DNA of 64,000 nt from NCBI GenBank assembly GCA_019916065.1, contig CM034237.1, forward strand, positions 24,449,752 through 24,513,751, written 5' to 3'. Origin of the DNA: Vitellaria paradoxa (taxonomy: Eukaryota > Streptophyta > Magnoliopsida > Ericales > Sapotaceae). The stretch's first letter is position 1; each line of letters opens with the position of its first letter. Under the pieces are notes generated by a model, which was not told the origin of the DNA, searched no databases, and was given only the letters and a program-made list of their open reading frames with translations. Made by a program: the position numbers and the translations under genes. Of the stretch, positions 1-11,500 are shown piece by piece.

Positions 1-77
1 TCTTCTCGGTAGATTTACTTTTGGATTTCCAGTGACATGGAGAACAGTTCTGATAAGAAAGTTTTTATTGCCGAACA
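1..77 (+). repeat. 3' end of the 5' LTR of the Tat-type element
   Basis: These bases match the end of the downstream LTR and stop at CCGAACA, directly before the primer binding site. Only the U5 end is present; the rest lies before the window. Confidence 0.8.
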
Positions 78-79
78 TT

Positions 80-97
80 TGGCACCCACCGTGGAGC
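80..97 (+). other. Primer binding site of the Tat-type element
   Basis: TGGCACCCACCGTGGAGC lies two bases after the LTR end. It resembles the TGGCGCCCACCGTGGGGC-like PBS common in Tat-lineage elements. Reverse transcription would be primed here. Confidence 0.65.
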
Positions 98-416
98 TCG
101 TTCTTTGTCCCCCACATTATTGAGATACTCTTTCATTCACTTTCCATTTTCTGTTGAATATGGCTTTTGGCAGATATTAAACACCACCACCATCTCCACA
201 AGGAGTGATGGATGTAGAAGTTCCCAAGCAGAAAGGAAGCCCATTGGCTATTGCAACTCCAAGCTAGGCACTAGGAAGGACAATGCAGAATGATAGACTC
301 TGAAGCAGCAAGGAGGACGTAGGAGCTACAAGACCTCGCAAAGGCAAAGTAAGCAGAAGTGCAATAGATTTTCTAGAAATTAAGGGAAGAAAAGGGAAAA
401 AGAGGTAGATGATGAA

Positions 417-1950
417 TTGTTTGATGACGAAGGGCTTAATTCCAACGCAGATGAGAGTTACGGTGAATTGTATCATGACCAATTTGAAACACACCCTAGA
501 AAAGGAGTGGAGATTCATGGAGAGAAGATTCTAAGTTCTAGGTGCGACCTTGGGATGGTACCCACAACCGTTCCTACGGTTGAACTATTGGGTATGCACT
601 CTGCCCATAGCCCAATGCCAAAAGTCGATGCAACAACAAAGAATGAAGCTTGCGAGGGTTCAATAGAAGGAGAACGTTCCCAGAAAGAACATTCTGGCAT
701 GAAAACACAACATGATGACGAAGAGAGTTCTTCAAGTGATGAAGCAATGCCAGTGAGAGTGAGGAAAGTTGGCAAAGCCTAAAAAAGGTAAAGAAGGCAC
801 ATGTTGACAATTGGGAGGACTTAGAATAGTCGACATATATGATGGCTAAAAGGGTATTGGGAAGGATCTTAGCTTCCCTATTTCACCGGTGACTTTACTA
901 AAGCAGAACCCTCAAAGAAGTTCATAAACCTTCATTTATAACATATGACGGGAAATCAGACCCCTTGGCACGTTGTAGGCATTACATGCAGGCCATGATG
1001 CTTTTAAGCTAGAATGATGAGCTTATGTGTCATGTATTTCTATCAATCCTTGGGGACGTTGCTCTTCAATGGTTCAAAAGTTGCCGCTAGGGAGCATCAG
1101 TAGCTGGAGACAACTTACAGAGGACTTGTCACCAGATTTTTGGCAATGCAAAACAATAAAAAACTACTAGATGTGCTCCTTACTATGAGAAAGGGAAGCA
1201 ATGAGAGCTTAGGGATTACTCCCAAATGTGCATAGAGGTATACAATGAGGTGGAGGTGTGTTCTGAAGAGTTGGCAGTTACTTCCTTTATATTGGGATTG
1301 CAGAATAGGGAAAAACTATGGTTCTCTCTGACAAAAAACTAGCACTTAATATGTCAAATCTGATGTGCTAAATGGAGAATTATGCTAAAGTGGAGGATGA
1401 AATGAAGGTAGCCGACCAGAAAGAAGCTAGATCAGCAGGGTTGAGGGGCAGAAACAGAGAGAAGAGAAAAAAGTAGTACATTGACAATAGGAAGTCAATT
1501 TTTGAAGCTGTTAATACAGTATTCAAGGAACCGATCTTCAAAATTCTTCCCCTTATCAAGACAAACCTTATTTCAGATGGCTGAAAAGATTGCTTGATTT
1601 CCAGGCAAGGAGACTCATAAAGATTACTACTCTTGTCATCGAGACAAGGGGTATCACATCGGGGCATGTCGTTCCCTACGATATCCCTTGGAGGATCTGG
1701 TAAAAAAAAGCCACCTCAAAGAATATATTGACAAAGCTAAGATGCGCAAAGAGGTCCAACAACCTCGAGCCTAGCGGGGGAATCAACGGGGTGAATAGAG
1801 AAGGAAGCACTCAGAGGATCAAGGTGGGCAATGATGAAGACAATCAGCAAGCTCCAAGGACAAGGCTAAGAAGGGAAGTTCATTGACTAACAGTTATCCA
1901 TGTCATTCATATAGAAAATCACCCACAAGGTATTGTTGCCTATCCCAGAG
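417..1950 (+). pseudogene. Gag remnant of the Tat-type element
   Basis: Capsid/nucleocapsid precursor of the retrotransposon, now broken. An open stretch at 417-782 is acidic and ends in a serine cluster. From about 880 to 1330, reading across frames and stops, the retrotransposon gag core is recognisable: a YDGKSDPLAH-like motif near 945, FLSILGDVALQWF near 1035, and an FILGLQ-like motif near 1290. Near 1620-1740 a CxxH...C-type knuckle relic follows, with SCHRDKGYHIGAC and then a basic LEDLVKKSHLKEYI stretch typical of Tat gag C-termini. Several stops (for example near 825 and 1010) and frame changes prevent function. The start is uncertain; 417 is the first ATG of the longest open part. 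Confidence 0.7.
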
Positions 1951-2079
1951 GTGAGGACCAGCGCATAGGTAGGTTTCAGAGAGGTGTTGAAAGTTGACGC
2001 TGTCCCAGCAAACGTCCCAGAAGAGATGCTGCTCAGGGCATTTCATTCTTTAAAGATGAATGTGATGGCGTGTAGGGGC

Positions 2080-2585
2080 TGTAGAACGACGCTTTGGTGA
2101 TCACACTCAAGATGTTTGAATCAGAAGTAAAAAGGATTTTGGTTGACACTGGGAGTTCAACTAAAGTTATGTTTCTAAGTCTATTAAAAAAATTGGGGTA
2201 ACTTAAGAAAACTTGGAACCAGTTGAGTTCTCACTCATTGGATTTAACTCCACCCCAGTTTGGCTACTTGGGAGAGTCATCATACCAGTTGGGTGGGGCT
2301 TGTTGAATATGAGGTGGAATTCACAGTGGTGGATGCACCATCTTCCTATAATGCCATAGTGGCAGGATTCTGGATTTACATGTCGAAGTGGTCTCTTCCA
2401 CCTATCACCAAGTTTTGAAGTTTTTGTATGGCGATGAGGTGATTGAGATTAGGGGGGATCGGGACATTTCTAAGAAGTGCTTTATTGATGCCTTGAAGTC
2501 CAAGCCCTTGCCCAAGCAAGTTCAACTTATAGAGATGCCCAAGGACACCTTAAAAATTAACGATGTTGGAGGGGATCCAGAGTAA
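2080..2585 (+). pseudogene. Aspartic protease region of the Tat-type pol
   Basis: Retroviral-type aspartic protease that would cleave Gag-Pol. The catalytic motif VDTGSST is readable at 2142-2162. It is followed by a segment like VVDAPSSYNAI near 2328-2358 and by MVSSTYHQVLKF at 2388, the linker commonly found between protease and RT in this lineage. A stop lies soon after the active site and the reading frame changes before 2388. The domain is therefore inactive in this copy. Confidence 0.75.
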
Positions 2586-2639
2586 AAGGCTATTGAAGGT
2601 TTGGAGAGAGTCCAGGCAGGCCCAGTCAAAGATGATAAG

Positions 2640-3530
2640 TTCTTTTTGATTGGAGCAAACTTGGCCACTGAGGAGAAACTAAACTTGCAGAAATGCTTCT
2701 CTGGTTTTTTGAAATATTTGCTTGGATGCCTCGACAAATGTTGGGTATTTCCCCCGAAGTCATGAGCCACAAATTGAATGTTAATCCTGGGGCCCAGCTA
2801 GTCATTCAGAAAGTAAGGAGGTCAACCCTGCAACATGCGAAGGCGGTCATTAAGGAGGTCAGTAGGCTATTGGAAGTAGATGCGATTAGGGAGGTGTCAT
2901 ATCCCGAATGGCTAGCCAACATAGTATTCGTAAAGAAGAAGAATGGGAAGTGGAAGGTTTGTGCTAATTACACGAACCGGAACAAAGCATATCCCAAAGA
3001 TCCATTTCCACTCCCAAAGATTGACCAACTTGTAGATTCAAATGGCAGGAAGTGCAAGTATGTCATTTTTGGATGTTTACAGGGGATATCACCAACTCCC
3101 TATAACAGACCTAATGAAGAGAAAACTACTTTCATCACTCCACGAGGGATCTACTGTTACAAGTCATGCTCTTTGGATTGAAAAAATGCTGGAGCTACTT
3201 ATTAGTGCTTGGTGACAACAATGTTCAAGGATGACCTCGGTAAGATCACGGAGGTCTACATCGACGATATGGTAGTAAAAAGTAAAGAGTCTGAGACCCA
3301 TATTCAACATTTGTAACATGTTTTTGATACTCTTAATGAATATGGGTTGAAGCTCAATGCTACCAGTGTGCTTTCGGTGGTCAGTTCAGGGAAATTTCTA
3401 GGCCACTTGGTCATAGGAGAGGAATAGAAGCAGACCCCAACTAGATTTGAGCCATCCAAGCTGTAGCCCTCCTCAGACGAAAAAGAAATGCAAAAGCTCA
3501 AGAGATGGTCACAACACTAATAGTTCATTA
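2640..3530 (+). pseudogene. Reverse transcriptase region of the Tat-type pol
   Basis: RNA-dependent DNA polymerase domain of the element. The best open part is 2693-3181, with FAWMPRQMLGISPEV at its start, then IREVSYPEWLANIVFVKKKNG and FPLPKIDQLVD, matching the fingers region of Ty3/gypsy RT. A frame change follows near 3060. The catalytic YxDD box survives as VYIDDMVVKSK at about 3253-3285. A FLGHLV motif follows near 3397. Stops at 3181 and 3316, among others, show it is a pseudogene. Confidence 0.8.
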
Positions 3531-3599
3531 GCCGAGCATCAAACAGTGTCGACCTTTTTAGGCTACTTAAGGGTGTAAATAAGATGATTTGGAATAAGA

Positions 3600-4500
3600 A
3601 AGCTGACCAAGCGCTGAAAACGAGTGAAAGATTATTTGACTACTTCACCAATTCTCATGACCCCACAACTAGGGATTTTTACATTTGTATCTTGTAGTAT
3701 TGGAGCCACAGGTAAGCGCTATTCTGCTAGGGAGGAAGATGGAAAGAAAAACACATTTACTTTGCAAGTAAGACTATACAAGGGGTAGAAATGAGATATC
3801 TTCCTCCGAAGAAGTTCACTCTGGCATTAGGATGGCGTCTAAGAGGCTGGCCTACTAATTTCCACACCCCATCATTCAGGTGGTGATTGACCAACCAATT
3901 GGCCAGTTGTTGAAAGAGGTAGACATCACAAGCAGGTTGGCCAAATGGGCAGTGCACCTAAGGGTATTGACATAAGATTTGTGCTAAAAATAGCAACAAA
4001 GGCACAAGTCTTGGTAGATTTTGTGGCTGAATTCACGTCCCACAACTCCTGAGCATGTAAAGGAGATATGGCACTGTAGAATTAAAGTAAGAAACAAAAG
4101 CAACTGTAACCAACATCACAAATTGAGTTAGAAGAATCATCATCCAGAAGACGAGCTTGAGTGGGAGTAGTTTTGACAACTCCCAAGGGTGTAATCATTG
4201 AATATACTATCAAACTAGACTTTGAAGTGACAAAACAACGAGGCCAAGTATAAACCATTGCTGGCAGGATTAGATATTGCTTGGCATCTCTTGCTCGCAA
4301 TATACTTGTCACGATTGATTCTCAAGTTGGTTACAAATCCGTTGAAGGGAGAATACGCAGCAAGAAATAGAAGAATGTCTAAGTATCTGGAATTATCAAA
4401 TAAAAAGCACCAAGATTTCAATGTTATTGGAATTGAGCTATAGGAAGGGACCATAATTTACATGCATATGCTTTGGCTACGTTAGCTTGCAGTGAGGATA
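3600..4500 (+). pseudogene. RNase H region(s) of the Tat-type pol
   Basis: Two segments are readable across frames. One at about 3860-4050 (HPIIQVVIDQPIGQLL, then SRLAKWAVHLR and a VLVDFVAEF-like end) is the end of the RT-linked RNase H and connection region. The other at 4230-4480 (EAKYKPLLAGLDIA-like, GEYAARNRRMSKYL) is a second RNase H-like domain, as in Tat elements. Stops and frameshifts occur between them, for example at 4441. Confidence 0.65.
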
Positions 4501-4839
4501 AGACTCAGTAGTAGTGTTTTCCTTGATGAATTAGAGAAGCTGAGCGTGTTAAAGGGAGAACAAATGGCATGTAGTTGATCTGGGATCATCTTGGATGTAT
4601 CCAATTATTGCTTATCTGAAGAATGGGGTTCTTCTACAGGATAAAGTACAAGCAAGGAAGTTGATGATTAAGGCTACCGAGGTTTAGGCTATCCCCTAAC
4701 CACAAGTTGTATAAAAAGCCCTTCACTGGCCCCTACTTTCTTTGTGTCCATCTAGATAGGTACAAAATTTTCTTTATGAGTTGCACAAAGGGGTTTATGG
4801 ATCACATACTAGTGGTAGGTCTTTGGCACATAGGGTAAT

Positions 4840-5820
4840 TACTCAGGGGTATTGGGGCTGAGGATGGGGAAGGATGAACAAACTTATGTGCGCAAATGTA
4901 AGTAATGCCAGAAGTTTACTCCAATTCCACATCAATTAGCTTAAAGCTCAACCCACTCACCAGCCCTTGGCCGTTTGCTCAATGAGGACTTAATATTGTG
5001 GGGACATTACCAACTACTCCTGGGAACAAGAAGTGGTTGGTGGTCAGCACTGATTACTTTTCTAAGTAGGTGGAGGCTGAGCCTTTGGCTCACATTAGAG
5101 ATGCGGATACCTTCGATTTATATGGAGAAATATCATCACAAGGTATAGTATCCCTAGGACATTAATCTCTGATAATGGGATACAATTCGGTAGTTTACTA
5201 TTCAGAGAGTATTGTTCTAGGTATGGGATCAAAAGTATCTACTCTACCCTTGCTTATCCCTAGGGAATTGGCAAGCTGAGGCTTTTAACAAAGTTATACT
5301 TAGCGGTATCAAGAAAAACCTAGAATTAGTAAAAGGCAAGTGGGTTGAAAAACTTCTAGTAGTACTTTGGATATACGAAACTATACCAAGGAGGTCAACT
5401 GGTGAATCACCCTTTTGTCTCACGTATGGGATGGAAACAGTAATTCTGTTAGAGGTCGGTATGCTAGCCACTCGTACAATAGCTTTTGATTAAGGAGAGA
5501 ATGACAAGAATATGGCGATTAGCTTGGACCTGCTTGAAGAAAAAATGGAGTTGGTTGCAATTAAATAGGGTCTTACCAGCAAGAGATGAGAAGGAAGTTT
5601 AATAAGCACATGAAGCCATGAAATTTAGAGTCAAAGACTTCATCCTCGGGAAGATAATGGGGGTAAGAAGAGACTCAACCAAAGGGAAGCTCGGCATGAA
5701 TTAGGAGGGGCCATTTCAGGTCACCGAAGTACTTGGCAATGGTGCATACCACTTGGTAGACATAAAGAACAAACTGATAAAGAGGCCTTGGAATGGGGTA
5801 CATTGAAAGCTTTATTATAT
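4840..5820 (+). pseudogene. Integrase region of the Tat-type pol
   Basis: Integrase would insert the cDNA into the genome. Core motifs are readable: YSIPRTLISDNGIQFGS near 5140-5195, YGIKSIYSTLAYP near 5222-5262 (with the second catalytic region damaged downstream), then GKWVEKLLVVLWIYETIPRRS near 5337-5400 and TGESPFCLTYGMETVI. The C-terminal part reaches about 5815 with a GAYHLVDIKN-like segment near 5740. Stops are frequent, so the domain is dead. Confidence 0.75.
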
Positions 5821-5950
5821 GTAATAATGTGATTTGTTTTTGTTCATTGTTAAAAAATGAATAAAGAGGGCTTTGCTATGGTTTTAGAGATATTCATAAA
5901 ATTAAAAGAATGTCTATCTGAGGCTCCCAGATATGACAACCAAAATAGGA

Positions 5951-6235
5951 GAAAGAATAGTTCCAGTAGGGCTCCTAGTGGTTGACTCAAGAAAGAATAG
6001 TCCAACTGGACTCTTAGTGGTTGATTTAAGAAAGAATAGTCCTATTGGGGTTTCCAGTGGCTGACTTAAGAAAGAATAGTCCCATTGAGGCTCCTAGGGG
6101 TTGACTCAAGAAAGGATAGTCCCCTTGGGGTTCCTAGTGATTAACTCGAGAAAGAATAGTCTTACTGGGATTCCTAGTGGCTGACTCAAAAAAGACTAAT
6201 CTCATTAGAATTCCTAGTGGTTAACTTAAGCAAGC
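5951..6235 (+). repeat. 40-bp tandem repeat, about seven copies
   Basis: The phrase GAAAGAATAGT recurs at 5951, 5991, 6030, 6070, 6110 (one base changed) and 6150, with degenerate copies at 6190 and 6230. Spacing is 39-40 bp. Each unit also contains a CTCCTAGTGGTTGACTCAA-like segment. It sits between the end of pol and the antisense ORF. Confidence 0.9.
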
Positions 6236-6843
6236 ATCTATATCCTTGATGAAAAGAGAAATAGCTCCATATGATTTATCTCTATGTTTAATAATTTAGA
6301 CTCTCTCACGAAGTATAAAAATGCATATGGAAGCAATGATTATTCCCTACACAGTCTTGGAGTGTATAGAATTGACATCCAACCACCTTTCATAAAGGGG
6401 CTGATAAAGGAGGAGAAGAACCATTCATTGGATAAGGCTGGCGACTATGAAGAGTGTGGTTGGGAACGTGCAATAAACTTTTATATATTGACTTATAATG
6501 TCCTAGATCTATGGATTGTCCAGATTATTATGCCACTTTCACACAAGGGAGGAGTGAAAGTTTACTTCATTCTCATTGCTTAATTGTTTGAAAGCCATTA
6601 TATTAAAAAAAGAGTGTGGAAATAAGTCTAAATTGTTTAGAGTCAGACGTTTGATGTTAACAGGTTAAAAATGAAAAAATCATACTATGGATTATTCATG
6701 AAAAACAAGCATAGTTTGTGAGTACATTGACATGGAAAGGAAGAAGTTCTCATGTACAATTCCCATTAGTCAATGAGAGTCAAAAGTCACAAATAAAAAT
6801 AAAATAAAGAGAAAAATAATTTCAAGACTACAAAACATCTTCA
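6236..6843. other. Spacer between the tandem repeat and the antisense ORF
   Basis: A 99-codon open stretch at 6284-6583 (+) has no motif I recognise and is probably chance. The rest is AT-rich and shows nothing else. Confidence 0.4.
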
Positions 6844-9433
6844 TTAAGTAGCATCTTTTGGATCTGAGGTGGAGGCCCCTTGTTCAACTTTGGATGCACT
6901 TTGGACCTCCACCTCGCCTTCTTCAAGCCCTTCTGTTCCTTGAGTATCAATGGTAGGAGTTGGAAGAAGAGGAGTTCCAAGCTGAACTTTGGGATATTTT
7001 CGTCAGGATAGGGCTAGGGGACTTCCAAGTAGTTTGTTGGGGTAGCCTCCACTGACAATCCATTCATCGCTGCCTCCCAGCCATCAAGGAAATATTCATT
7101 TCTAACATTAGTGACCTGTTGGACGAAGTCTTGAAAGTGCACTTTAATCACTTTTTCCACTTTTTTCTCGACAGCTTTCAATTTTTGCTCCTTAAGTTGA
7201 ATAGTGTTGTCCTTATTCTACAAGTCAATCTTTAGTTTGCCATTCACTTCCTTCTGGCTAAAAAGCTCTAGTTGAGACTTGTTCAGCTCCTTGGCAAACC
7301 TTTCTTATTCAGCTCTCGATAAGCTGAGATTGACTTTGGCTTCAGTAAGAAGTTACCTCTTTTGTAGCAACTTCTCATCCTTGGAGGCCAGCAGCTTGTC
7401 TACCGCTCCAAATTTTTTCTGGCTGGTCTCTGCTCTCTCCTCGGTGAGTGAAATCTTTAAGCTTGTAACTTCGAGCTGTGCCTCTAGTTGCTCTTTTTCC
7501 TTCTCTAACTCAGCTACCTTCCCTGAATACTCTTTCTCAAGCTCGGCTAATCGAGACCTTATCCCTCGAATCAAATCCTCATCGTCATCGATTTTTTGAT
7601 GGAAGATTTGGCTACGGTTGATCAGTTCCAAAGTGTTAAAAGAAGACTATAACAAAAGAAAATAGACAAAGTAAGAAAGTGCTAGTAAGAAACAAAGAAT
7701 AAATGATAGGAAAAGAATAAAAGATGACTTACTATTATTATACTCTTGAGGAGGTTTTCATAGATGTCTTCTATTCGACTTCTTTTTATTTTGCCAAAGT
7801 TGTAAAGAGTAGCAACTCTTTTTAAGTATTCTTAAGGGTAAAGAGGCGTAGATTCCAAGATAGTGAAAGGCTGACCGCTAGGACTCTCGAACTGGGGCAC
7901 CCTTATTTGAGGAATAAAGTCTGGGACTTCTTCAGAAGAATGCCTTGGCCTGATTGTCCATAAAGGGACTGGATCTGGCCTCCTTCCTTTAGTCGAAAAG
8001 GGACCGGTTTGTTGTGGAGGGGGAGATGGAGGTTAGGGAACTTCAATTGCATCTTTTGAGGGGGCTGGCGGCATGTCAGAAGGTGGAGAACCTTCCAAGA
8101 CAATTAGATCAGAAGTCTCATTGACCTTTTGTTTCTTTTCTGCCTTTGGGTCCTCCTCTTCCGCTTGGAAGGACTTTCAGGATGCTTTGGTCAGCTCCCT
8201 GATTGTTATTCCTGAGGCTTTCCTATTGGTCTCCATCTGTTCTTTCTTGATATTTTGGCCTTCCCTAGCTTTGGTAGTTTCGATCTCAGACGTCCTTTTT
8301 TGGCAATTGCTACTTTTTCCTCTTAGCCATTTCTTCAAAGGCCTTTTTGACATCCCTCTTGGGGGCCATCTTTTGCTTAGTAGATTCCAAGGATGTGAAA
8401 ATTATTTCTTATTCTTTTTCTACCTTGAGAACCTCGCGAAGATGTGGCTTCACGATTAGAAGGGCTTCGCGGATTGGTTGGTCGGCAGGGATCAAACCTT
8501 CGACGAAAAGTGCCACGTTTGGAGTACGACACCAAGCTGGATAATGTGTGTAGTAGAACTCCAATCTTCGCTTGGTGTTTGATCAAACCATTGCTAGAGT
8601 GTCTGAGAAATTGATCCAATGGTGAATCCATGCAGAGGCACGGCGAACGAACGATAGGCCAGTAGTTGAATAAAATGGGTGCTGATCTCATGAATGGGAA
8701 GTTGTCGGGTCCTCCTAAGAATTCTAGCACGGTGTCAATGTGGGGATGGTTAGTGAGGTTACCTTTAGCCCAAGGTTTTTAGATATGATTGTCTGTACAC
8801 AAAAAAAAAAAAAAAAAAAGAGTGATAAGCATAGAAACATCAACCAGGATAAATAAGAAGAAGAAGAAGAAGAAGAAGAGAAAAAGAAAAATAGGAGCAG
8901 ATTGAAACTCCTCAACTTGAGCCATCTGCCACTGCCGTAACCAGAGGAAATGGATCTTTGTTAGGACGACTCATCCATTCTCCTAACACGACGCAGACAT
9001 CGTCCTCAAATCCCTTAATATTATCCAGAAGCATGTGCACGAGGGCCTTGTCAGGTCAAGATTTGAGGTACCAATTGTTTTCATCCCTCCTAATTTTTTA
9101 GATGTTGTAACAATACAACAAATCCCACTCAGAGAAGTGGAATCCTTACCTAAGGTTGATTTCTTCTACCCCATTAACTATCCTATAGAAGTTGTGGGAA
9201 ACAAACCTAGGGGAGATTGACTATGTGAAATATTCTCCAAAGGAAAAGAGATAGGGAACCTCAAACCTCCTTAGTGATGGCCACTATAGGAACATCCCTA
9301 ATTCTTGGTCATCTTCATTTGCTAACTTAATATCTACAGTGTTTGGGATGTAGTATTTCTGCTTGAAAATACCTTTCTGCTTGAAAATACCAATTTTCTC
9401 AGTAGACCCAAGTTTATCAACAAATTTACTCAT
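6844..9433 (-). pseudogene. Antisense extra ORF (aORF) of the Tat-type element, broken
   Basis: A reverse-strand gene lying between pol and the 3' LTR. A plausible start at 9433 reads MSKFVDKLGSTEKIG, followed near 9250 by a GLRFPL-like segment resembling the N-terminus of the 'putative gypsy type transposon' family (Transposase_28-like). A lysine/serine/proline-rich middle follows near 8050-8350. The clearest part is 7631-7353, a heptad-rich coiled coil (LEKEYSGKVAELEKEKEQLE). The frame can be followed across stops to an acidic C-terminus with a TAA at 6844-6846. Antisense ORFs of this kind are known in Tat elements, but their role is unknown. Stops, a poly-A tract and an AAG microsatellite (8801-8884) break it. 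Confidence 0.6.
8801..8884. repeat. Poly-A tract and (AAG)n microsatellite
   Basis: Nineteen consecutive A at 8801-8819 and about eight AAG units at 8855-8879, inside the antisense ORF region. Confidence 0.9.
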
Positions 9434-9652
9434 TTTCAATCTTTAGAAGTAAAATAAGAAAAATAGATGAAGAGAAAAGAAAACCCTAGGGGCTCGCCTT
9501 AGAAACATTTTGAAGAAAAACGAAGATCATGAGAGAAATAGAGTTGGAAGGGTGCTTGAATGCTTGGAATGATCAAGAGAGTGCAAAAAAGGTAGCAACA
9601 ATAGAAGCTCGAGATACATATAGATATATCAAAATTTTGAATAAAACGAGAG

Positions 9653-10618
9653 TGTAACGACTAGCGGTAAAATTTTACTTAATGCGCTATCTAAATTGAT
9701 ATTAATGTGTCTGCTGACAGCGCATTTAGGGTTTCAAAGCAACGGTTGATATTTTTACGCGTTGGGAGATGAACAGGGCCATCATGCCACATAAATGGGA
9801 TGACGATACGGCCACTCAGGAAAAGGCATGTCGAAAATGAAACCGTTGTATAAGGATATGAAAGGATTTGATATAAATGGGGCAGGTGCAGATAAATTTA
9901 TTTCTTTTACTCTGGTCGGATAATGAATTATCTTGACTAGAGTGGAGGTATAATGTTAATACAAAAATAATCTTGGACATGTGGTGCACTACCGAGCGTG
10001 ATTGGAAAGTGCTCGGTAAGACTAGGTAAAGTGATTGGAGTTGGGTCCCACTTGTTTCGTAACCAAACTGGAGTGTTTCTAACCATAAATGCGAAATAGT
10101 AATAAATGAACAAAATTTATTGCTTAAAAGCTAACTGAGTTAGTTCATCTCTTTATAAATAGTAGACAGATATGACATTTGGGCGTCCAGGAAGGCAAAT
10201 TCAATCTACTCAGGCACCTACTTTGCTCACGCGCATTAAATGCAAAATGGGAGGCATTAAATGTAAATTGAAAGACAATTAATGAGGAAAAGAATACTGT
10301 GTACTTCAATACACACACGAGATACACAATGATTATAACTCGGTTATTTGTATTAATTATTCATATTGACTAACTATAAATACAACACTTAGTTCTAAAA
10401 TCTAGGTACGCTCTCTATTGTCAACTTAGTACTTCTCCCTTTACTGAATATTTCTTAAAACACTTCAAACCTTTGCTCACTTAACCATCGGAGAGTTTTT
10501 AGGTCAGGGACCCCCTCTCTGACCATAACCTTCTGTCTCTTTGTACTCAACAAACTTGCTTTTGGATTTTCGGTTGACGTGGAGAACAGTTCCAGTAAGA
10601 AAGTTTTTTTGTCGAACA
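9653..10618 (+). repeat. 3' LTR of the Tat-type element
   Basis: Starts TGTAACGACTAGCGG and ends GTCGAACA, giving TG...CA ends and about 966 bp. The end matches the 5' LTR fragment at the window start. The left boundary rests only on the TG and the end of coding-like sequence, because the full 5' LTR is not in view. A TATAAATAC promoter-like element lies near 10375. Confidence 0.65.
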
Positions 10619-11154
10619 ATTATAAATAAAACACAAACTCTAAAACTTAAATCTGAAACCTTAAACCCAAAACTCTGAGCTTATTTTTCTTCTGTCTAAA
10701 ACTCAATTCTATCAAATTGGGCACTGTCAAATAGTTGCTGAAATAGTCCATGCTTTATAGAAATCATGGACGTGCATTTGGTTCATTAAGTGATTGTATA
10801 TCAAGCGTTTCGCAATGAACCTCGCAACCTTAATTCTGCTACTTCAATTTATATAGTTACAAATTTAATTTTTTTCTTGGCACGTGGCAGTTGTCTGTCT
10901 AGCATATTTCATATAAAATTAAATTAAGCAATAATTTTGAAATAAATATTATTATAAAAAAAAGATACATTGTTATAAACTAATAATTGAAGAGATTAAG
11001 GTGTAATGTTTTTTAATTGAACGAGTAAAATGATATTGAATTATAATTTAAATGATGATCTTTTAATTAACGTAAATTAATTTGATAAGACAAATAACAA
11101 AATATATAATTAAAATTGCAAATAAAAAATAGATATTTAGATATATAATCTAAT
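10619..11154. other. AT-rich intergenic DNA
   Basis: No coding signal. A short stretch at about 10630-10680 resembles degenerate CCTAAA/AACCC plant repeats. Otherwise I see nothing. Confidence 0.5.
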
Positions 11155-11500
11155 GGAATGTTTGGTTGAATGAAAAATAGGAAGGATAGAAGATAGAGAG
11201 AGGTAATACCCTATCTCCATTGTTTGATTGAAGGAAAAAGTGAAGAGTAAGAAAGATGGGGTGGAAAAATAAGAGGTGGGTCCCACCTTTTTATCCTCCT
11301 AAATTTGTGGAAAAGAGGAAAGACAGAAGAAAAGAGGGGAGAGAAAGAGAGAAAAGTGTGATTAAAAAATAATAAAGTGGGTCCCACATTTATAAAATAA
11401 TTTTTAATTTAAAAAATAAATTATAATATATATAAATATTATATTCCTTTTCCTCCCTTTTCACTTTTTCACTCAACCAAATATGTTTCCCTCACTCTCC
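11155..11500. repeat. Possible fold-back/MITE-like inverted repeat
   Basis: GGAATGTTTGGTTGAATGAAAAA near 11155-11177 is an imperfect inverted match of TTTTTCACTCAACCAAATATGTTTCC near 11465-11490. Purine-rich DNA and two GTGGGTCCCAC palindromes lie between. I could not find a target duplication, so the ends are uncertain. Confidence 0.35.

Larger units (their letters stand above)
1..10618 (+). mobile_element. Ty3/gypsy LTR retrotransposon, Tat-type, 5' end outside window
   Basis: Order seen: end of a 5' LTR, PBS, gag, protease, RT, RNase H, integrase, a tandem repeat, a reverse-strand ORF, and a 3' LTR ending in CA at 10618. The last bases of the two LTRs align well (1-77 against roughly 10545-10618), sharing for example TTTTGGATTT, GGAGAACAGTT and TAAGAAAGTTTTT. 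Polyprotein order with RT before integrase is Ty3/gypsy. The PBS sequence and an extra antisense ORF downstream of pol are typical of the plant Tat lineage, known from family knowledge. Every coding domain carries stops and frameshifts, so the copy is old and dead. The 5' target duplication lies outside the window. Confidence 0.85.
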
